Shown piece by piece: positions 1 through 8,545 of a stretch of DNA of 64,000 bases. The DNA comes from JASJAR01 sp038530285 (lineage in GTDB: Bacteria > Pseudomonadota > Alphaproteobacteria > Rhodobacterales > Rhodobacteraceae). Every line of letters begins with the position of its first letter. The first letter of the stretch is position 1. A model generated the notes under the pieces. The model saw only the letters and a program-made list of their open reading frames with translations, did no database searches and was not told the DNA's origin. The translations under genes and the position numbers were made by a program. The DNA is taken from positions 1 through 64,000 of the forward strand of contig JBCBCY010000011.1 in assembly GCA_038530285.1 (NCBI GenBank), written 5' to 3'.

Positions 1-695
1 CCTGCGGCCACCACCGACAATTCCGCCAGTTCCGCCCAATCCTCAGCGCTTGCCTCGCGGCGTTTGAGCGCCACAACCCGCTCCTGCGCGGCCCGGGCCT
101 GCGCAATCCGTCCAAGACGCGCTTCGTTCTGGGCCAGAAGCGTGAACCCTTCGATGTCGTTGGGTCGCTCTGCCAGCGCGCCTCTCAGCCGCTGCATCAG
201 TTCGGCAAACTCGGGGTCAAGGTCCGACATGTCCGGCTGGGGCAGGTCGGCGGCCGCTTCCGCCTCCGCCTGGCTGGGCCGGGTGGCGCGTGCGGCATCT
301 GACGCGGCAATCCGCGCCGCCAGTGGCAAATCTCCGTAACCCGGCGCCCCCAGCGTCGCGTAAAGCCCGAAGGCCCCGCCCAGAACCGCCGCGATCAACA
401 CCAGCCCCGGAACAACCCTTGGCCCGTTGCGGGGCACCCGGGCGTCCCGCGCGGCCTTGTCGGCGGCCAAAAGGCGGCGTTTCACCTCAATCCGTGTCGC
501 CTCGGCCTCGGCTTCGGCCAACACGCCGCGCGTGACATCGCGCTCAATCTCGGCAAGCTGGGCTTTGTACAACAAGACATCGCTTTCAGACGGTGCCAGC
601 CCGCCACGCCCGGCCTGCAAAAACGCCACCGCCATCGACAAGGCCACAAGGGCGGCCAGCCCGCCGGTGATGATCCAGAAACCAAGTGCATCCAT
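1..695 (-). CDS. ccmI: Cytochrome c-type biogenesis protein CcmI (partial, C-terminus off the left edge)
   Basis: Reading leftward from ATG at 695 there is no stop before the window edge, so about 231 N-terminal residues are visible. The protein begins MDALGFWIITGGLAALVAL, a first membrane segment. A loop rich in Arg and Glu follows (residues about 40-85), then a second membrane segment (VVPGLVLIAAVLGGAFGLYA) and a periplasmic part with TPR-like helices (FTLLAQNEARLGRIAQARAA). This two-helix plus TPR layout is the CcmI/CycH family, which holds apocytochrome c for the haem lyase. It is divergent from soxB. The other cytochrome c maturation genes (ccmABCDG) lie about 33 kb away in the same window. 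Family assignment is confident; the C-terminal half is unseen. Confidence 0.85.
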   Translation of the reverse strand, partial: MDALGFWIITGGLAALVALSMAVAFLQAGRGGLAPSESDVLLYKAQLAEIERDVTRGVLAEAEAEATRIEVKRRLLAADKAARDARVPRNGPRVVPGLVLIAAVLGGAFGLYATLGAPGYGDLPLAARIAASDAARATRPSQAEAEAAADLPQPDMSDLDPEFAELMQRLRGALAERPNDIEGFTLLAQNEARLGRIAQARAAQERVVALKRREASAEDWAELAELSVVAA

Positions 696-825
696 CTTTA
701 GCCATGTAACCCCCTACAGCCGCGCTTGAAAGAGCCCGAATGTCGCCTTTCCGCGACCCTCTGCCGCTTACTGGATGGCCCGGGCGCGTGGTATCTTGGA
801 TCAAGGGGCGATGTGACGAGGGACC

Positions 826-2070
826 ATGCGCTATTCAGCCTTAGAAATTGCCCGCCAAGCGATGCGGGGCCACCGCGACTGGCCGCGCGCCTGGGGCGAT
901 GCCCGGCCCAAATCCCGCTACAAGGTCATTGTGGTTGGGGCCGGCGGCCATGGCCTCGCCACCGCCTATTATCTGGGCAAAAACCATGGCGTCACCGACG
1001 TCGCCATCGTCGAAAAAGGCTGGCTGGGGGGCGGCAATACGGGGCGCAACACCACGATCATCCGCTCGAACTACCTGCAGGACCCATCGGCCGCGATCTA
1101 TGAAAAATCCCGCAGCCTCTATGAAACCCTGTCCCAGGACCTGAACTACAACGTCATGTTCTCCCCCCGGGGCGTGATGATGCTAGCGCAAACCGAACAC
1201 GAAATCCGCGGCTATCAGCGCACCGCCCATGCCAACGCCCTGCAAGGGGTGCAGACCGAATACATCGGGCCCGCGCGCGTGAAAGAGCTTTGCCCCATCA
1301 TTGAAACCCGCGGCCCCCGCTATCCGGTCCTTGGCGCCCTGTGGCAGGCCCGCGGCGGCACCGCGCGCCATGATGCTGTCGCCTGGGGCTATGCCCGCAA
1401 ATGCGCGGACATGGGCATGGATGTGATCCAGAATTGCGAGGTCACCGCGATCCGCTCAGACGCGGGCAAGGTCACAGGCATTGAGACCACGCAGGGCGAG
1501 ATTGCTTGCGACAAGCTTGCCATCGTCGTGGCGGGCCATTCGGGCGTTCTGGCCGATATGGCGGGCTTCCGGCTGCCCATCGAAAGCGTGGCCCTGCAGG
1601 CGCTGGTGTCCGAGCCGATCAAGCCTTGCATGGATGTGGTGGTGATGGCCAACACGGTGCACGGCTATATGTCCCAGTCCGACAAGGGCGAGATGGTCAT
1701 CGGCGGCGGGGCGGATGGCTACAACAATTACTCCCAACGCGGTTCGTTCCATCACATCGAAGAAACCGTGCGCGCACTGGTGGAAACCTTCCCGATGATC
1801 AGCAGGCTGAAGATGCTGCGCCAATGGGGCGGCATCGTCGATATGACCGGCGACCGCTCGCCGATCATCTCCAAAACCCCAATGGAAAACGTGTTTATCA
1901 ACTGCGGCTGGGGCACGGGCGGGTTCAAGGCGATCCCCGGGTCAGGCTTTGCCACGGCCGAGATGGTCGCCAAGGGCGAACCGGGACCCCTGGCGGCTGA
2001 ATTCGGGCTTGAGCGCTTCGCTGAAGGCCGGTTTATCGACGAGTCTGTGGCTGCGGGGGTGGCGCATTGA
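826..2070 (+). CDS. soxB: Sarcosine oxidase subunit beta
   Basis: 414 aa, the FAD/FMN-bearing subunit of heterotetrameric sarcosine oxidase, which demethylates sarcosine to glycine and passes the C1 unit to tetrahydrofolate. The dinucleotide-binding motif GAGGHG is at residues 38-43. RGGTARHDA places a histidine at about residue 182 that matches the covalent FMN-attachment His of this family. The C-terminal GWGTGGFKAIPGSG is the usual FAD-contacting region. Length is normal. Unusually, soxB is followed by about 720 bp before soxD instead of being tightly coupled. It is divergent from ccmI, with about 130 bp between them for promoters. Identity is very secure. Confidence 0.96.
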   Translation: MRYSALEIARQAMRGHRDWPRAWGDARPKSRYKVIVVGAGGHGLATAYYLGKNHGVTDVAIVEKGWLGGGNTGRNTTIIRSNYLQDPSAAIYEKSRSLYETLSQDLNYNVMFSPRGVMMLAQTEHEIRGYQRTAHANALQGVQTEYIGPARVKELCPIIETRGPRYPVLGALWQARGGTARHDAVAWGYARKCADMGMDVIQNCEVTAIRSDAGKVTGIETTQGEIACDKLAIVVAGHSGVLADMAGFRLPIESVALQALVSEPIKPCMDVVVMANTVHGYMSQSDKGEMVIGGGADGYNNYSQRGSFHHIEETVRALVETFPMISRLKMLRQWGGIVDMTGDRSPIISKTPMENVFINCGWGTGGFKAIPGSGFATAEMVAKGEPGPLAAEFGLERFAEGRFIDESVAAGVAH

Positions 2071-2133
2071 TGTCAGTGAATACGGTTACCGCGCCACTTC
2101 GCATTTTGGGCACGCGCCCATTCCATGGCGTAG

Positions 2134-2151
2134 GCCGGGCTGCAGCCCGGC
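2134..2151. terminator. Perfect 18-bp palindrome after soxB
   Basis: GCCGGGCTGCAGCCCGGC is a perfect inverted repeat 64 nt after the soxB stop, between the convergent ends of soxB and the small gene at 2160-2318. It could fold as a GC-rich hairpin on either strand and end both transcripts, but no run of T follows. Its role as a terminator is inferred from position and symmetry. Confidence 0.45.
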
Positions 2152-2159
2152 GCGCGGCT

Positions 2160-2318
2160 TCAATCCCCGCCGTCGCCATCCCCGTCGAACCAATCGAAGA
2201 CCCCCGTCCCGCCGACCTCGCCGGAGTTGCGGTTCGACCCGATGCCCAACGCGCGGCCAATGACAAAGGCCCCGATGCCCAGGCCCCAGATCCAATAGTC
2301 GGCCAGAAACTCCGTCAC
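2160..2318 (-). CDS. Small membrane protein of unknown function (52 aa)
   Basis: A GTG start at 2318 is preceded by GAAGGG about 8 nt upstream. The 52-aa product has one hydrophobic helix (YWIWGLGIGAFVIGRALGIG, residues 9-28) and an acidic Gly/Asp tail ending FDWFDGDGDGGD. That tail style is typical of small inner-membrane proteins in this group. It lies in the gap that splits soxB from soxD, on the opposite strand. Longer in-frame starts exist up to 2453 but give a basic, low-complexity extension that looks non-coding. I do not recognise a family. It is real on composition, and the start is a judgement. Confidence 0.55.
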   Translation of the reverse strand: MTEFLADYWIWGLGIGAFVIGRALGIGSNRNSGEVGGTGVFDWFDGDGDGGD

Positions 2319-2464
2319 GATATCATCCCTTCGGCTGTCGCGGGCACACTTGCGTCCGAATGCGGCAAGGATGTGGCGGTATCCCGCGCCGGCGCATCCC
2401 GATCCACCCGCATTCACTTGATCCCAACCATTTTGCGCATATCTCCCCCTCAAGCGAGAGGAGT

Positions 2465-2665
2465 ATGGGTATGGATGCCGTTATCAGCCGTTTGCGCATC
2501 GCCGAACGGATCGAGTTCTTCCAACAGAACACCACGAAGTTCGCAGGCTTCTTGGCCGGCGCCTTGGGCACGCTGGTTCTCAGCATTCTGTTTTCGGTCG
2601 TCTACACAGGGCAAGGCTACGGCACCGCACCCGATCCCGTCCCGCAGGTCTACACCAACTTCTGA
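2465..2665 (+). CDS. Small single-pass membrane protein of unknown function (66 aa)
   Basis: ATG at 2465 follows a strong purine-rich site (AGCGAGAGGAGT). The 66-aa product has an amphipathic charged N-terminus (SRLRIAERIEFFQQNTTK), a single membrane helix (about residues 27-47, FAGFLAGALGTLVLSILFSV) and a short tail ending PVPQVYTNF. It is on the sox strand between soxB and soxD, divergent from the 52-aa gene with about 145 bp between starts. I recognise no named family. The good ribosome-binding site and clean membrane topology support it as a real gene. Confidence 0.6.
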   Translation: MGMDAVISRLRIAERIEFFQQNTTKFAGFLAGALGTLVLSILFSVVYTGQGYGTAPDPVPQVYTNF

Positions 2666-2715
2666 ACACCGCGCCCGGTCTGACGGCCCAAACCCCGCTT
2701 CTGCGGGCCCGATGC

Positions 2716-2727
2716 TTTTGTACAAAA
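2716..2727. promoter_or_regulatory. Palindrome TTTTGTACAAAA, copy 1 (candidate operator)
   Basis: Perfect 12-bp palindrome in otherwise GC-rich DNA upstream of soxD. A second identical copy begins 41 bp downstream. The symmetry and paired spacing, close to four helical turns, suggest a dimeric regulator binding cooperatively. The TTGT...ACAA core resembles GntR-family operators, but no regulator gene is adjacent, so the protein is unknown. Confidence 0.55.
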
Positions 2728-2756
2728 TGTGTTTTGGGCCCTCAAAAGTTGCTGCA

Positions 2757-2768
2757 TTTTGTACAAAA
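2757..2768. promoter_or_regulatory. Palindrome TTTTGTACAAAA, copy 2 (candidate operator)
   Basis: Second exact copy of the 12-bp palindrome, centred 41 bp from the first and ending 20 bp before the soxD ATG. At this position a bound protein would block transcription or translation initiation of soxDAG. With copy 1 it marks a likely separate control point for soxDAG, apart from soxB. Confidence 0.55.
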
Positions 2769-2788
2769 CCTTCGGTTTGGGGGGCATC

Positions 2789-3118
2789 ATGCTGATCCTG
2801 ACCTGTCCCTGCTGTGGCATCAAAGCGGACGAAACCGAACTGCACCCGGGCGGGCAGGCCCATATCGCGCGCGCGGGTCCGGGCGATGACGACGCCACCA
2901 TGCAAGCCTATCTTTTTGAACGGAAAAATCCCAAAGGCGTGCATTTTGAACGCTGGCGCCATGTCTATGGTTGCGGCAAGTGGTTCCATGCCGCGCGCTG
3001 CACCGTCACGAATGAGGTGTTCGGCACCTATCCCGCCCAAACGCTTCAGCCCCCTAAAGATCTGATAAAAAAGATAAAATCGCGCCGCCCCGGCTGGTCG
3101 ATGGAGGGGGCAGCATGA
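2789..3118 (+). CDS. soxD: Sarcosine oxidase subunit delta
   Basis: 109 aa with the start at ATG 2789 (MLILTCPCCGIKADE). It contains the zinc-binding pattern of the delta subunit: the CPCCG pair near the N-terminus, and downstream His and Cys in HVYGCGKWFHAARC. SoxD is the small structural zinc subunit of the heterotetramer. The ATG of soxA overlaps its stop (ATGA), so the two are translationally coupled. Longer in-frame starts run into the palindrome region and are unlikely. The two TTTTGTACAAAA copies lie immediately upstream. Confidence 0.95.
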   Translation: MLILTCPCCGIKADETELHPGGQAHIARAGPGDDDATMQAYLFERKNPKGVHFERWRHVYGCGKWFHAARCTVTNEVFGTYPAQTLQPPKDLIKKIKSRRPGWSMEGAA

Positions 3119-6108
3119 GTGCAAAGCGCATCGATGGTGGGCGCCGGCTCGACCGGTCGAAGCCACTGTCCTTCACCTTCAACGGCAAGAAAATGCAAGG
3201 GTTTCAAGGCGATACGCTCGCCTCGGCGCTGTTGGCGAACGGTCAGACCCTGGTGGGCCGCAGTTTCAAATACCACCGGCAACGTGGTATCGTGACGTCG
3301 GGCCCAGAAGAGCCCAACGCCCTGATAAACCTCGGAAAAGGCAAGACATTTGAACCCAACGCAAGGGCCACAACGACCGAGCTTTTCGACGGTTTGATCG
3401 CGCGCAGCCAGAACCATTGGCCGAGCCTTGAGTGGGACATCGGAGCCATCAACGACAAGATGGCGCGCTTTTTGCCTGCCGGGTTCTACTACAAAACCTT
3501 CATTCACCCGCGCCCGCTGTGGAAGCATGTGTTCGAACCCTTCATCCGGCAATCTGCCGGTTTGGGGCAGGCCCCGCGCCACCGCGATGCGGACCGCTAC
3601 GAACACTTTAATGTCACCGTGGATGTCCTTGTTTCTGGTGGAGGAATTGCTGGTTTGGCGGCCGCTCTGGCGGCCGGAAAATCCGGGGCGCGGGTGCTGC
3701 TTGTCGAACAGGATGCGCACTGGGGCGGACGCCTGGCCGATGCGGGCGAGATTGACGGTCAACCCGCGCAGGATTGGGTGAATGAAACCGTCACGCTGCT
3801 TGACGACATGCCCAATGTGACACTCAAGACCCGCACCACCCATTCGGGCGTTTACGATCACGGGTATTGCCTTGCGGTCCAGCGTCTGACCGATCACGCG
3901 CCGGACACGGATGGCCCGCGCCAGCGGTTGTGGAAAATTCGGGCCACCAGGATCATCGTCGCCACAGGTGCGATCGAGCGCCCATTATCGTTTGCAAACA
4001 ATGATGTGCCGGGTGTCATGTTGGCCTCAGCGGTGCGCGATTACCTGACCGATTTCGGTGTCGCCCCGGGCCAGCGGGTGGTGGTGGTGACCAACAATGA
4101 CGATGCCTATCAGACCGCCTTTGCCGTGCAGGATGCCGGGCTTGAGGTGGCGATGATCCTTGATGCGCGAACCGCCGAAGCGCCGATTGTCGAAGTGGCC
4201 CACGACCGGGGGCTGAAGGTGGCGACGGGCAAGGGGATCGGCAAGGTCACCGGGCGCGGTACGGTGGAAAAGATCACCGTTGCAGGCATCGACGGGACCG
4301 GTGCTGCGCTTGATGAGATCGCCTGTGATTGTGTCGCGATGTCAGGAGGTTGGTCGCCGGTGGTGCATCTGTGGTCCCACGCAGGCGGCAAGCTGATCTG
4401 GGACGATGCAGAAGCGATGTTTGTGCCTGACCCCGCGCGTGCGCCCACCGGTGCGGACGGAGCTGCGATGGTTCTGGTCGCAGGCGCTGCATGCGGTGAC
4501 CTTGGCACGGCCGAAGCGCTGTCGACCGGTTGGACCGCGGGCGTGAAGGTGGCCACCGAATTGGGCTACAAACCACACCGTTCGGTGCCCCCCAAAGCCG
4601 AGGAGGTTGCCGCCGCTCTGCTGGAGCCGGTCTGGCTGATGCCGCGAGGGGCCGATGACACCGCCCGGGCCAAGATCTGGCTCGACTTTCAGAATGACGT
4701 GAAGGTGTCGGATGTGCAGCTGGCGAACCGCGAAGGCTATGAAAGCGTCGAGCACACCAAGCGCTACACGACGCTGGGAATGGCGACCGATCAGGGGAAA
4801 CTCAGCAATATCAACGGCCTGGCGATCCTGGCCGAGGCCCAGGGTGCGGCGATCCCGGATGTGGGCACCACGACCTTTCGCCCGCCCTATACGCCGCTTG
4901 TGATGGGGGCCATCGGGGGTGAAGCGCGTGGCGCATTGTTTCAGCCCGTTCGCTGCTCCCCGATCCATGATTGGCATGAGGCGCAGGGCGCTCATTGGGA
5001 ACCGGTCGGGCAGTGGCGGCGGCCCTATGCGTTCCCGAAAGATGGCGAGACCGTCGAACAGGCGGTCCAGCGCGAAATCCTCAACACGCGGACCAATGTC
5101 GGGCTTCTTGATGCGTCAACCCTTGGCAAGATCCTGGTCAAGGGACCCGATGCGGGCCGGTTTCTTGATATGCTTTATACCGGTCGGATCAGCACCCTGA
5201 AGCCTGGGCGTTGCCGGTACGGGCTGATGTGCAATGACAACGGATTTCTGATCGATGACGGTGTTGTGGCGCGCATCGATGAGACGACGTTTTTGTGTCA
5301 TACCACCACCGGCGGGGCCGACCGCATCCATGCAATGATGGAAGAATGGCTTCAGACCGAATGGTGGGAGTGGAACGTCTACACCGCCAATATCACCGAG
5401 GCGCGCGCGCAGATTGCGGTCGTGGGACCCAAGGCGCGCGATCTGCTGGACCGGTTGGGCGGGATGGATGTTTCAGACGCAGCACTGCCTTTCATGGGCT
5501 GGGCCGATGGAACGCTTGGCGGGTTCAACGTGCGCATCTACCGGATCAGTTTTTCGGGCGAATTGTCGTTTGAAATCTCGCTGGATGCGGGCCAAGGCCT
5601 GGCGTTTTGGCACGCCTGTCTCGACGCGGGGGCTGACATGTCGATCATGCCCTATGGGACCGAAGCCTTGCATGTGATGCGCGCCGAGAAGGGCTTTATC
5701 ATGATCGGTGATGAGACTGACGGCACCGTCATCCCGCAGGATTTGGGGCTTGATTGGGCGATCTCGAAGAAAAAGGACGACTACCTTGGCAAGCGTGCGC
5801 AGATGAGGGCGCATATGGCGGATCCGGACCGGTGGAAACTGGTGGGGCTTGAAACGCTCGACGGGTCGGTTCTGCCCGATGGCGCTTATGCGGTCACGGC
5901 GGGCGACAACGCCAATGGCCAGCGGGCGACGCAAGGGCGCGTGACCTCAACCTACCATTCGCCGACGCTGGGGCGCGGGATTGCAATGGGGCTGGTGCAC
6001 CACGGGCCCGACCGGATGGGCGAGGTGCTGGAGTTTGCGCGCGTCGATGGCACCATGGTTGAAGCCAAAATCGTCTCGCCGGTGTTTCTGGATGAGGTGG
6101 CCACATGA
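3115..6108 (+). CDS. soxA: Sarcosine oxidase subunit alpha
   Basis: 997 aa, the full length of SoxA. The N-terminal domain (residues about 15-95, FTFNGKKMQGFQGDTLASAL) has the 2Fe-2S-like fold of the family. A dinucleotide-binding motif GGGIAG sits at residues 175-180, and the C-terminal third is a GcvT/aminomethyltransferase-type domain (INLL-like NTRTNVGLLDASTLGKILV onward) that handles the folate-bound C1 unit. With SoxB it oxidises sarcosine to glycine, producing 5,10-methylene-THF and H2O2. It overlaps soxD by 4 nt upstream and soxG by 4 nt downstream. Confidence 0.97.
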   Translation: MSAKRIDGGRRLDRSKPLSFTFNGKKMQGFQGDTLASALLANGQTLVGRSFKYHRQRGIVTSGPEEPNALINLGKGKTFEPNARATTTELFDGLIARSQNHWPSLEWDIGAINDKMARFLPAGFYYKTFIHPRPLWKHVFEPFIRQSAGLGQAPRHRDADRYEHFNVTVDVLVSGGGIAGLAAALAAGKSGARVLLVEQDAHWGGRLADAGEIDGQPAQDWVNETVTLLDDMPNVTLKTRTTHSGVYDHGYCLAVQRLTDHAPDTDGPRQRLWKIRATRIIVATGAIERPLSFANNDVPGVMLASAVRDYLTDFGVAPGQRVVVVTNNDDAYQTAFAVQDAGLEVAMILDARTAEAPIVEVAHDRGLKVATGKGIGKVTGRGTVEKITVAGIDGTGAALDEIACDCVAMSGGWSPVVHLWSHAGGKLIWDDAEAMFVPDPARAPTGADGAAMVLVAGAACGDLGTAEALSTGWTAGVKVATELGYKPHRSVPPKAEEVAAALLEPVWLMPRGADDTARAKIWLDFQNDVKVSDVQLANREGYESVEHTKRYTTLGMATDQGKLSNINGLAILAEAQGAAIPDVGTTTFRPPYTPLVMGAIGGEARGALFQPVRCSPIHDWHEAQGAHWEPVGQWRRPYAFPKDGETVEQAVQREILNTRTNVGLLDASTLGKILVKGPDAGRFLDMLYTGRISTLKPGRCRYGLMCNDNGFLIDDGVVARIDETTFLCHTTTGGADRIHAMMEEWLQTEWWEWNVYTANITEARAQIAVVGPKARDLLDRLGGMDVSDAALPFMGWADGTLGGFNVRIYRISFSGELSFEISLDAGQGLAFWHACLDAGADMSIMPYGTEALHVMRAEKGFIMIGDETDGTVIPQDLGLDWAISKKKDDYLGKRAQMRAHMADPDRWKLVGLETLDGSVLPDGAYAVTAGDNANGQRATQGRVTSTYHSPTLGRGIAMGLVHHGPDRMGEVLEFARVDGTMVEAKIVSPVFLDEVAT

Positions 6109-6632
6109 CGGGCGTGACCATCAAGGGCGCAAATCCGCGTGGGATGATCAGCGTAAAGGCCGAACTGGCCGGCTCTGGGGTCGGGTTTGCGCTGACCAAG
6201 GCGACAGGCGCGGTGGTGCCTGAGGCGGGGCAGGTGCGCATATCGGGCGATTTTGCGGTCCTGTGGATGGCGCCGGACGAGCTTTTGGTGCTGTGCCCGC
6301 GCGACAGGGTCAACCAGACGCTGGGCAAGATAACCTCGACCATGGGGGCGGGGCATTTTCTGGCGGTCGATGTGTCGGACGCGCGCGCCGGGTTCACCCT
6401 GGCGGGGCAAGACGGCGCGGTGCGCGAGGTTCTGGCCCGTTTGACGCCAGCTGATATGCATCCAGACAGTTTTCCGCTTGGCCATGTGCGCCGCACCCGT
6501 CTGGCCCAGGTCGCCGCTGCGATCTGGATGACGGACGCCGGTGCGGAAGTCTTGGCGTTTCGCTCGGTCGCCGAATATGTCCGCGGGGCGCTGGAAAACG
6601 CCGCTGACAGCCCGAAGATTGGGCATTTCTGA
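6105..6632 (+). CDS. soxG: Sarcosine oxidase subunit gamma
   Basis: 175 aa, overlapping soxA by ATGA at 6105-6108. The sequence (MISVKAELAGSGVGFALTKATG, ... FAVLWMAPDELLVLCP, ... VDVSDARAGFTLAGQDGAVREVLA) is the normal SoxG pattern, a GcvT-like subunit that completes the alpha-beta-gamma-delta complex. It is the last gene of the operon; 124 bp separate it from the next gene. No glyA, purU or folate genes follow here, unlike many sox loci. Confidence 0.94.
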   Translation: MTGVTIKGANPRGMISVKAELAGSGVGFALTKATGAVVPEAGQVRISGDFAVLWMAPDELLVLCPRDRVNQTLGKITSTMGAGHFLAVDVSDARAGFTLAGQDGAVREVLARLTPADMHPDSFPLGHVRRTRLAQVAAAIWMTDAGAEVLAFRSVAEYVRGALENAADSPKIGHF

Positions 6633-6756
6633 ACCGGATCTGCCCGGTGCGACAGATTGTTCGCCTTAAACGGGAAATTGCACGAAAATCTCCACGAACG
6701 TGCCATGTTTGATCCGGCAGGCTCACGCAACGGTTTGAGCTTTGGAGTAGCCCCCG

Positions 6757-7167
6757 ATGAAGAAAATTCTCTTGATTGCAACGTGTCTTGCTGGATTTGC
6801 CACCAGCGCCTCAGCAACGCTTTACACCTGTTCGCTTGAAGAGCAGGGGCCGCGCACCGGATGGATCCCGCCGGTGGTTATGGTTGCCGTGCAGGATGAC
6901 GGCACGCTTTTGGTGTCCGATTCCATCGGTGCGGCGATCCAGGAACGCCCCGCCGAGGGCCGCAAGATCAACGAAAGCGACAAAATCCTTGCCGTTGCAT
7001 GGGATGTGGGCGGCACGCTCAGCATCACAAACCAATACGCGCGGATGCTTTACACCGCGACGATCGACAAAAACCGCAACACGATCCGGATGCGGGGCAA
7101 GCCGCACGGCTATATCAACGTGTATCGCGGTGTGGGTCGCTGCCGCGTGGGTGAAATTCCCGGCTAG
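6757..7167 (+). CDS. Secreted protein of unknown function (136 aa)
   Basis: Begins with a clear Sec signal peptide (MKKILLIATCLAGFATSASA, cleavage after residue 20). The mature part of about 116 residues has two cysteines, one near each end (LYTCSLEEQ and GRCRVGE), which could form a disulfide. It is predicted soluble and periplasmic, mainly beta. The start is well supported by the signal peptide and by GGAG upstream. I do not recognise a named domain. It stands alone between soxG and sodB and is followed by a hairpin. Confidence 0.7.
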   Translation: MKKILLIATCLAGFATSASATLYTCSLEEQGPRTGWIPPVVMVAVQDDGTLLVSDSIGAAIQERPAEGRKINESDKILAVAWDVGGTLSITNQYARMLYTATIDKNRNTIRMRGKPHGYINVYRGVGRCRVGEIPG

Positions 7168-7195
7168 ATCGGCCCCCACGCCCTTTCACCCTTGA

Positions 7196-7218
7196 CCTGA
7201 GGCGGCGCCCGCCTCAGG
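7196..7218 (+). terminator. Hairpin after the 136-aa secreted protein
   Basis: CCTGAGGCGG and CCGCCTCAGG form a perfect 10-bp stem with a CGC loop, 29 nt after the stop of the preceding gene and 42 nt before sodB. No T run follows, so this may be a Rho-assisted terminator or an mRNA-stabilising element in the sodB leader. Confidence 0.5.
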
Positions 7219-7259
7219 TAGTGGCCCAATTCTCACACCTGACTTGAGGGGCCCAACCC

Positions 7260-7859
7260 ATGGCTTTCGACCTTCCCGATCTTCCTTATGCTCACGACGC
7301 GCTGGCCGATCTCGGCATGTCGAAAGAGACGTTGGAGTACCACCACGACCTGCACCACAAGGCTTACGTCGACAACGGCAACAAGCTGATTGCGGGCACC
7401 GAGTGGGACGGCAAGTCGATGGAAGAGATCATCACCGGCACCTATGACGCGACCGCCGTGGCCCAAAACGGCATCTTCAACAACATCAGCCAGCTTTGGA
7501 ACCACAACCAGTTTTGGGAGATGATGGGCCCGGGCGCATCGGCCATGCCATCCGAACTGGACGCCGCAATCACCGAAAGCTTCGGTTCGGTCGATGAGTT
7601 CAAGTCGCAGTTTTCGGCCGCCGGTGCCGGCCAGTTCGGGTCCGGCTGGGCCTGGCTGGTGAAAAACGAAGATGGCTCGCTGGCGGTCACCAAGACCGAA
7701 AACGGTGTGAACCCCTTGTGCTTTGGCCAGACGGCTCTTTTGGGCTGTGATGTGTGGGAGCATTCGTACTACATCGATTTTCGCAACAAGCGGCCTGCCT
7801 ATCTGACGAACTTCCTCGACAACCTGGTGAACTGGGAAAACGTCGCGTCGCGGATGTGA
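7260..7859 (+). CDS. sodB: Superoxide dismutase [Fe]
   Basis: 199 aa. The metal ligands are all visible: His28 (LEYHHDLHHKAYV), His82 (QLWNHNQFW), Asp164 and His168 (DVWEHSYYIDF). The active-site glutamine comes from helix position 78 (ISQLWNH), as in iron enzymes; manganese enzymes have Gly there and Gln in the FGSGW region. Fe is therefore the likelier metal. No signal peptide, so it is cytoplasmic. It is a single-gene unit with a rho-independent terminator 25 nt after the stop. The H2O2 made by sarcosine oxidase next door is not its substrate, but both belong to redox management. Confidence 0.95.
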   Translation: MAFDLPDLPYAHDALADLGMSKETLEYHHDLHHKAYVDNGNKLIAGTEWDGKSMEEIITGTYDATAVAQNGIFNNISQLWNHNQFWEMMGPGASAMPSELDAAITESFGSVDEFKSQFSAAGAGQFGSGWAWLVKNEDGSLAVTKTENGVNPLCFGQTALLGCDVWEHSYYIDFRNKRPAYLTNFLDNLVNWENVASRM

Positions 7860-7883
7860 CCCCGACCAAAACCGGTTTTCAAA

Positions 7884-7914
7884 GGCGCGCCCCCACCGGC
7901 GCGCCTTTTTCTTT
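7884..7914 (+). terminator. Rho-independent terminator of sodB
   Basis: GGCGCGCC, a six-base CCCACC loop, GGCGCGCC, then TTTTTCTTT. A perfect 8-bp GC stem with a T-rich tail makes this a classical intrinsic terminator. Confidence 0.9.
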
Positions 7915-7985
7915 GCGCAGGATCCGGGTCGGTGTTCCCGGTGGGGGCTGCCATGACAGGGGCGCACCACCACAGGAGTTGTGAC

Positions 7986-8453
7986 ATGGACTTTCAAATT
8001 TCCGCCCTGCCTGCGCAAGACTTCGCGGCCCTTTTTTCGCTCAGCGATCAGGACCTTGCGCGCCAACAGGCCCGCCGCATGGTGGTCCGCGAAACCCCGG
8101 GGACGCCGTGCCGGGTTAGTCTTCAGGATGCAGCCGTTGGCGAGACGGTCTTGCTGCTAAATTACACCCATCAGCCCGCGGACAGCCCCTACCGCGCGAC
8201 CCATGCGATTTTCGTTCGCGAAGGTGCAAAAGAGGCCAAGGTTGCCATCAACGAGGTCCCGAAGGTCCTAAGGCAGCGGCTTATCTCGCTGCGGCTGTTC
8301 GATGCGAACCACATGATGATCGACGCCGATGTTGTCGATGGCGCGGACCTGGGAAGCGCTTTGTCGACGGCATTCGATGACCCGTCCGTCGCCTACGCGC
8401 ATCTGCACAACGCCAAGCCGGGATGTTTTCACGCCGCAGCCCATCGGGCCTGA
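7986..8453 (+). CDS. DUF1203 family protein
   Basis: 155 aa, start at ATG 7986 with AGGAG 7 nt upstream. The pattern MDFQISALPAQDFAALFSLSD, VLLLNYTHQPADSPYRATHAIFV and AYAHLHNAKPGCFHA is typical of DUF1203 proteins, whose function is unknown. It has conserved His and Cys in the last block but no signal peptide or membrane segment. It follows sodB after its terminator and is followed closely by the RarD-like transporter, possibly co-transcribed. Confidence 0.8.
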   Translation: MDFQISALPAQDFAALFSLSDQDLARQQARRMVVRETPGTPCRVSLQDAAVGETVLLLNYTHQPADSPYRATHAIFVREGAKEAKVAINEVPKVLRQRLISLRLFDANHMMIDADVVDGADLGSALSTAFDDPSVAYAHLHNAKPGCFHAAAHRA

Positions 8454-8545
8454 CGGGCGGGTCGCATAAGCCACTGGCACGTCAGCACGGTATGCCGCAA
8501 AATGCGGCCCGCGGCCAAACCCGGTCCGCTTGGAGAGACCTTGCC

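Noticed and set aside
564..575. TTTGTACAAC similar to the sox palindromes, inside ccmI
   Set aside because: Lies within coding sequence, imperfect symmetry and single copy; likely chance.
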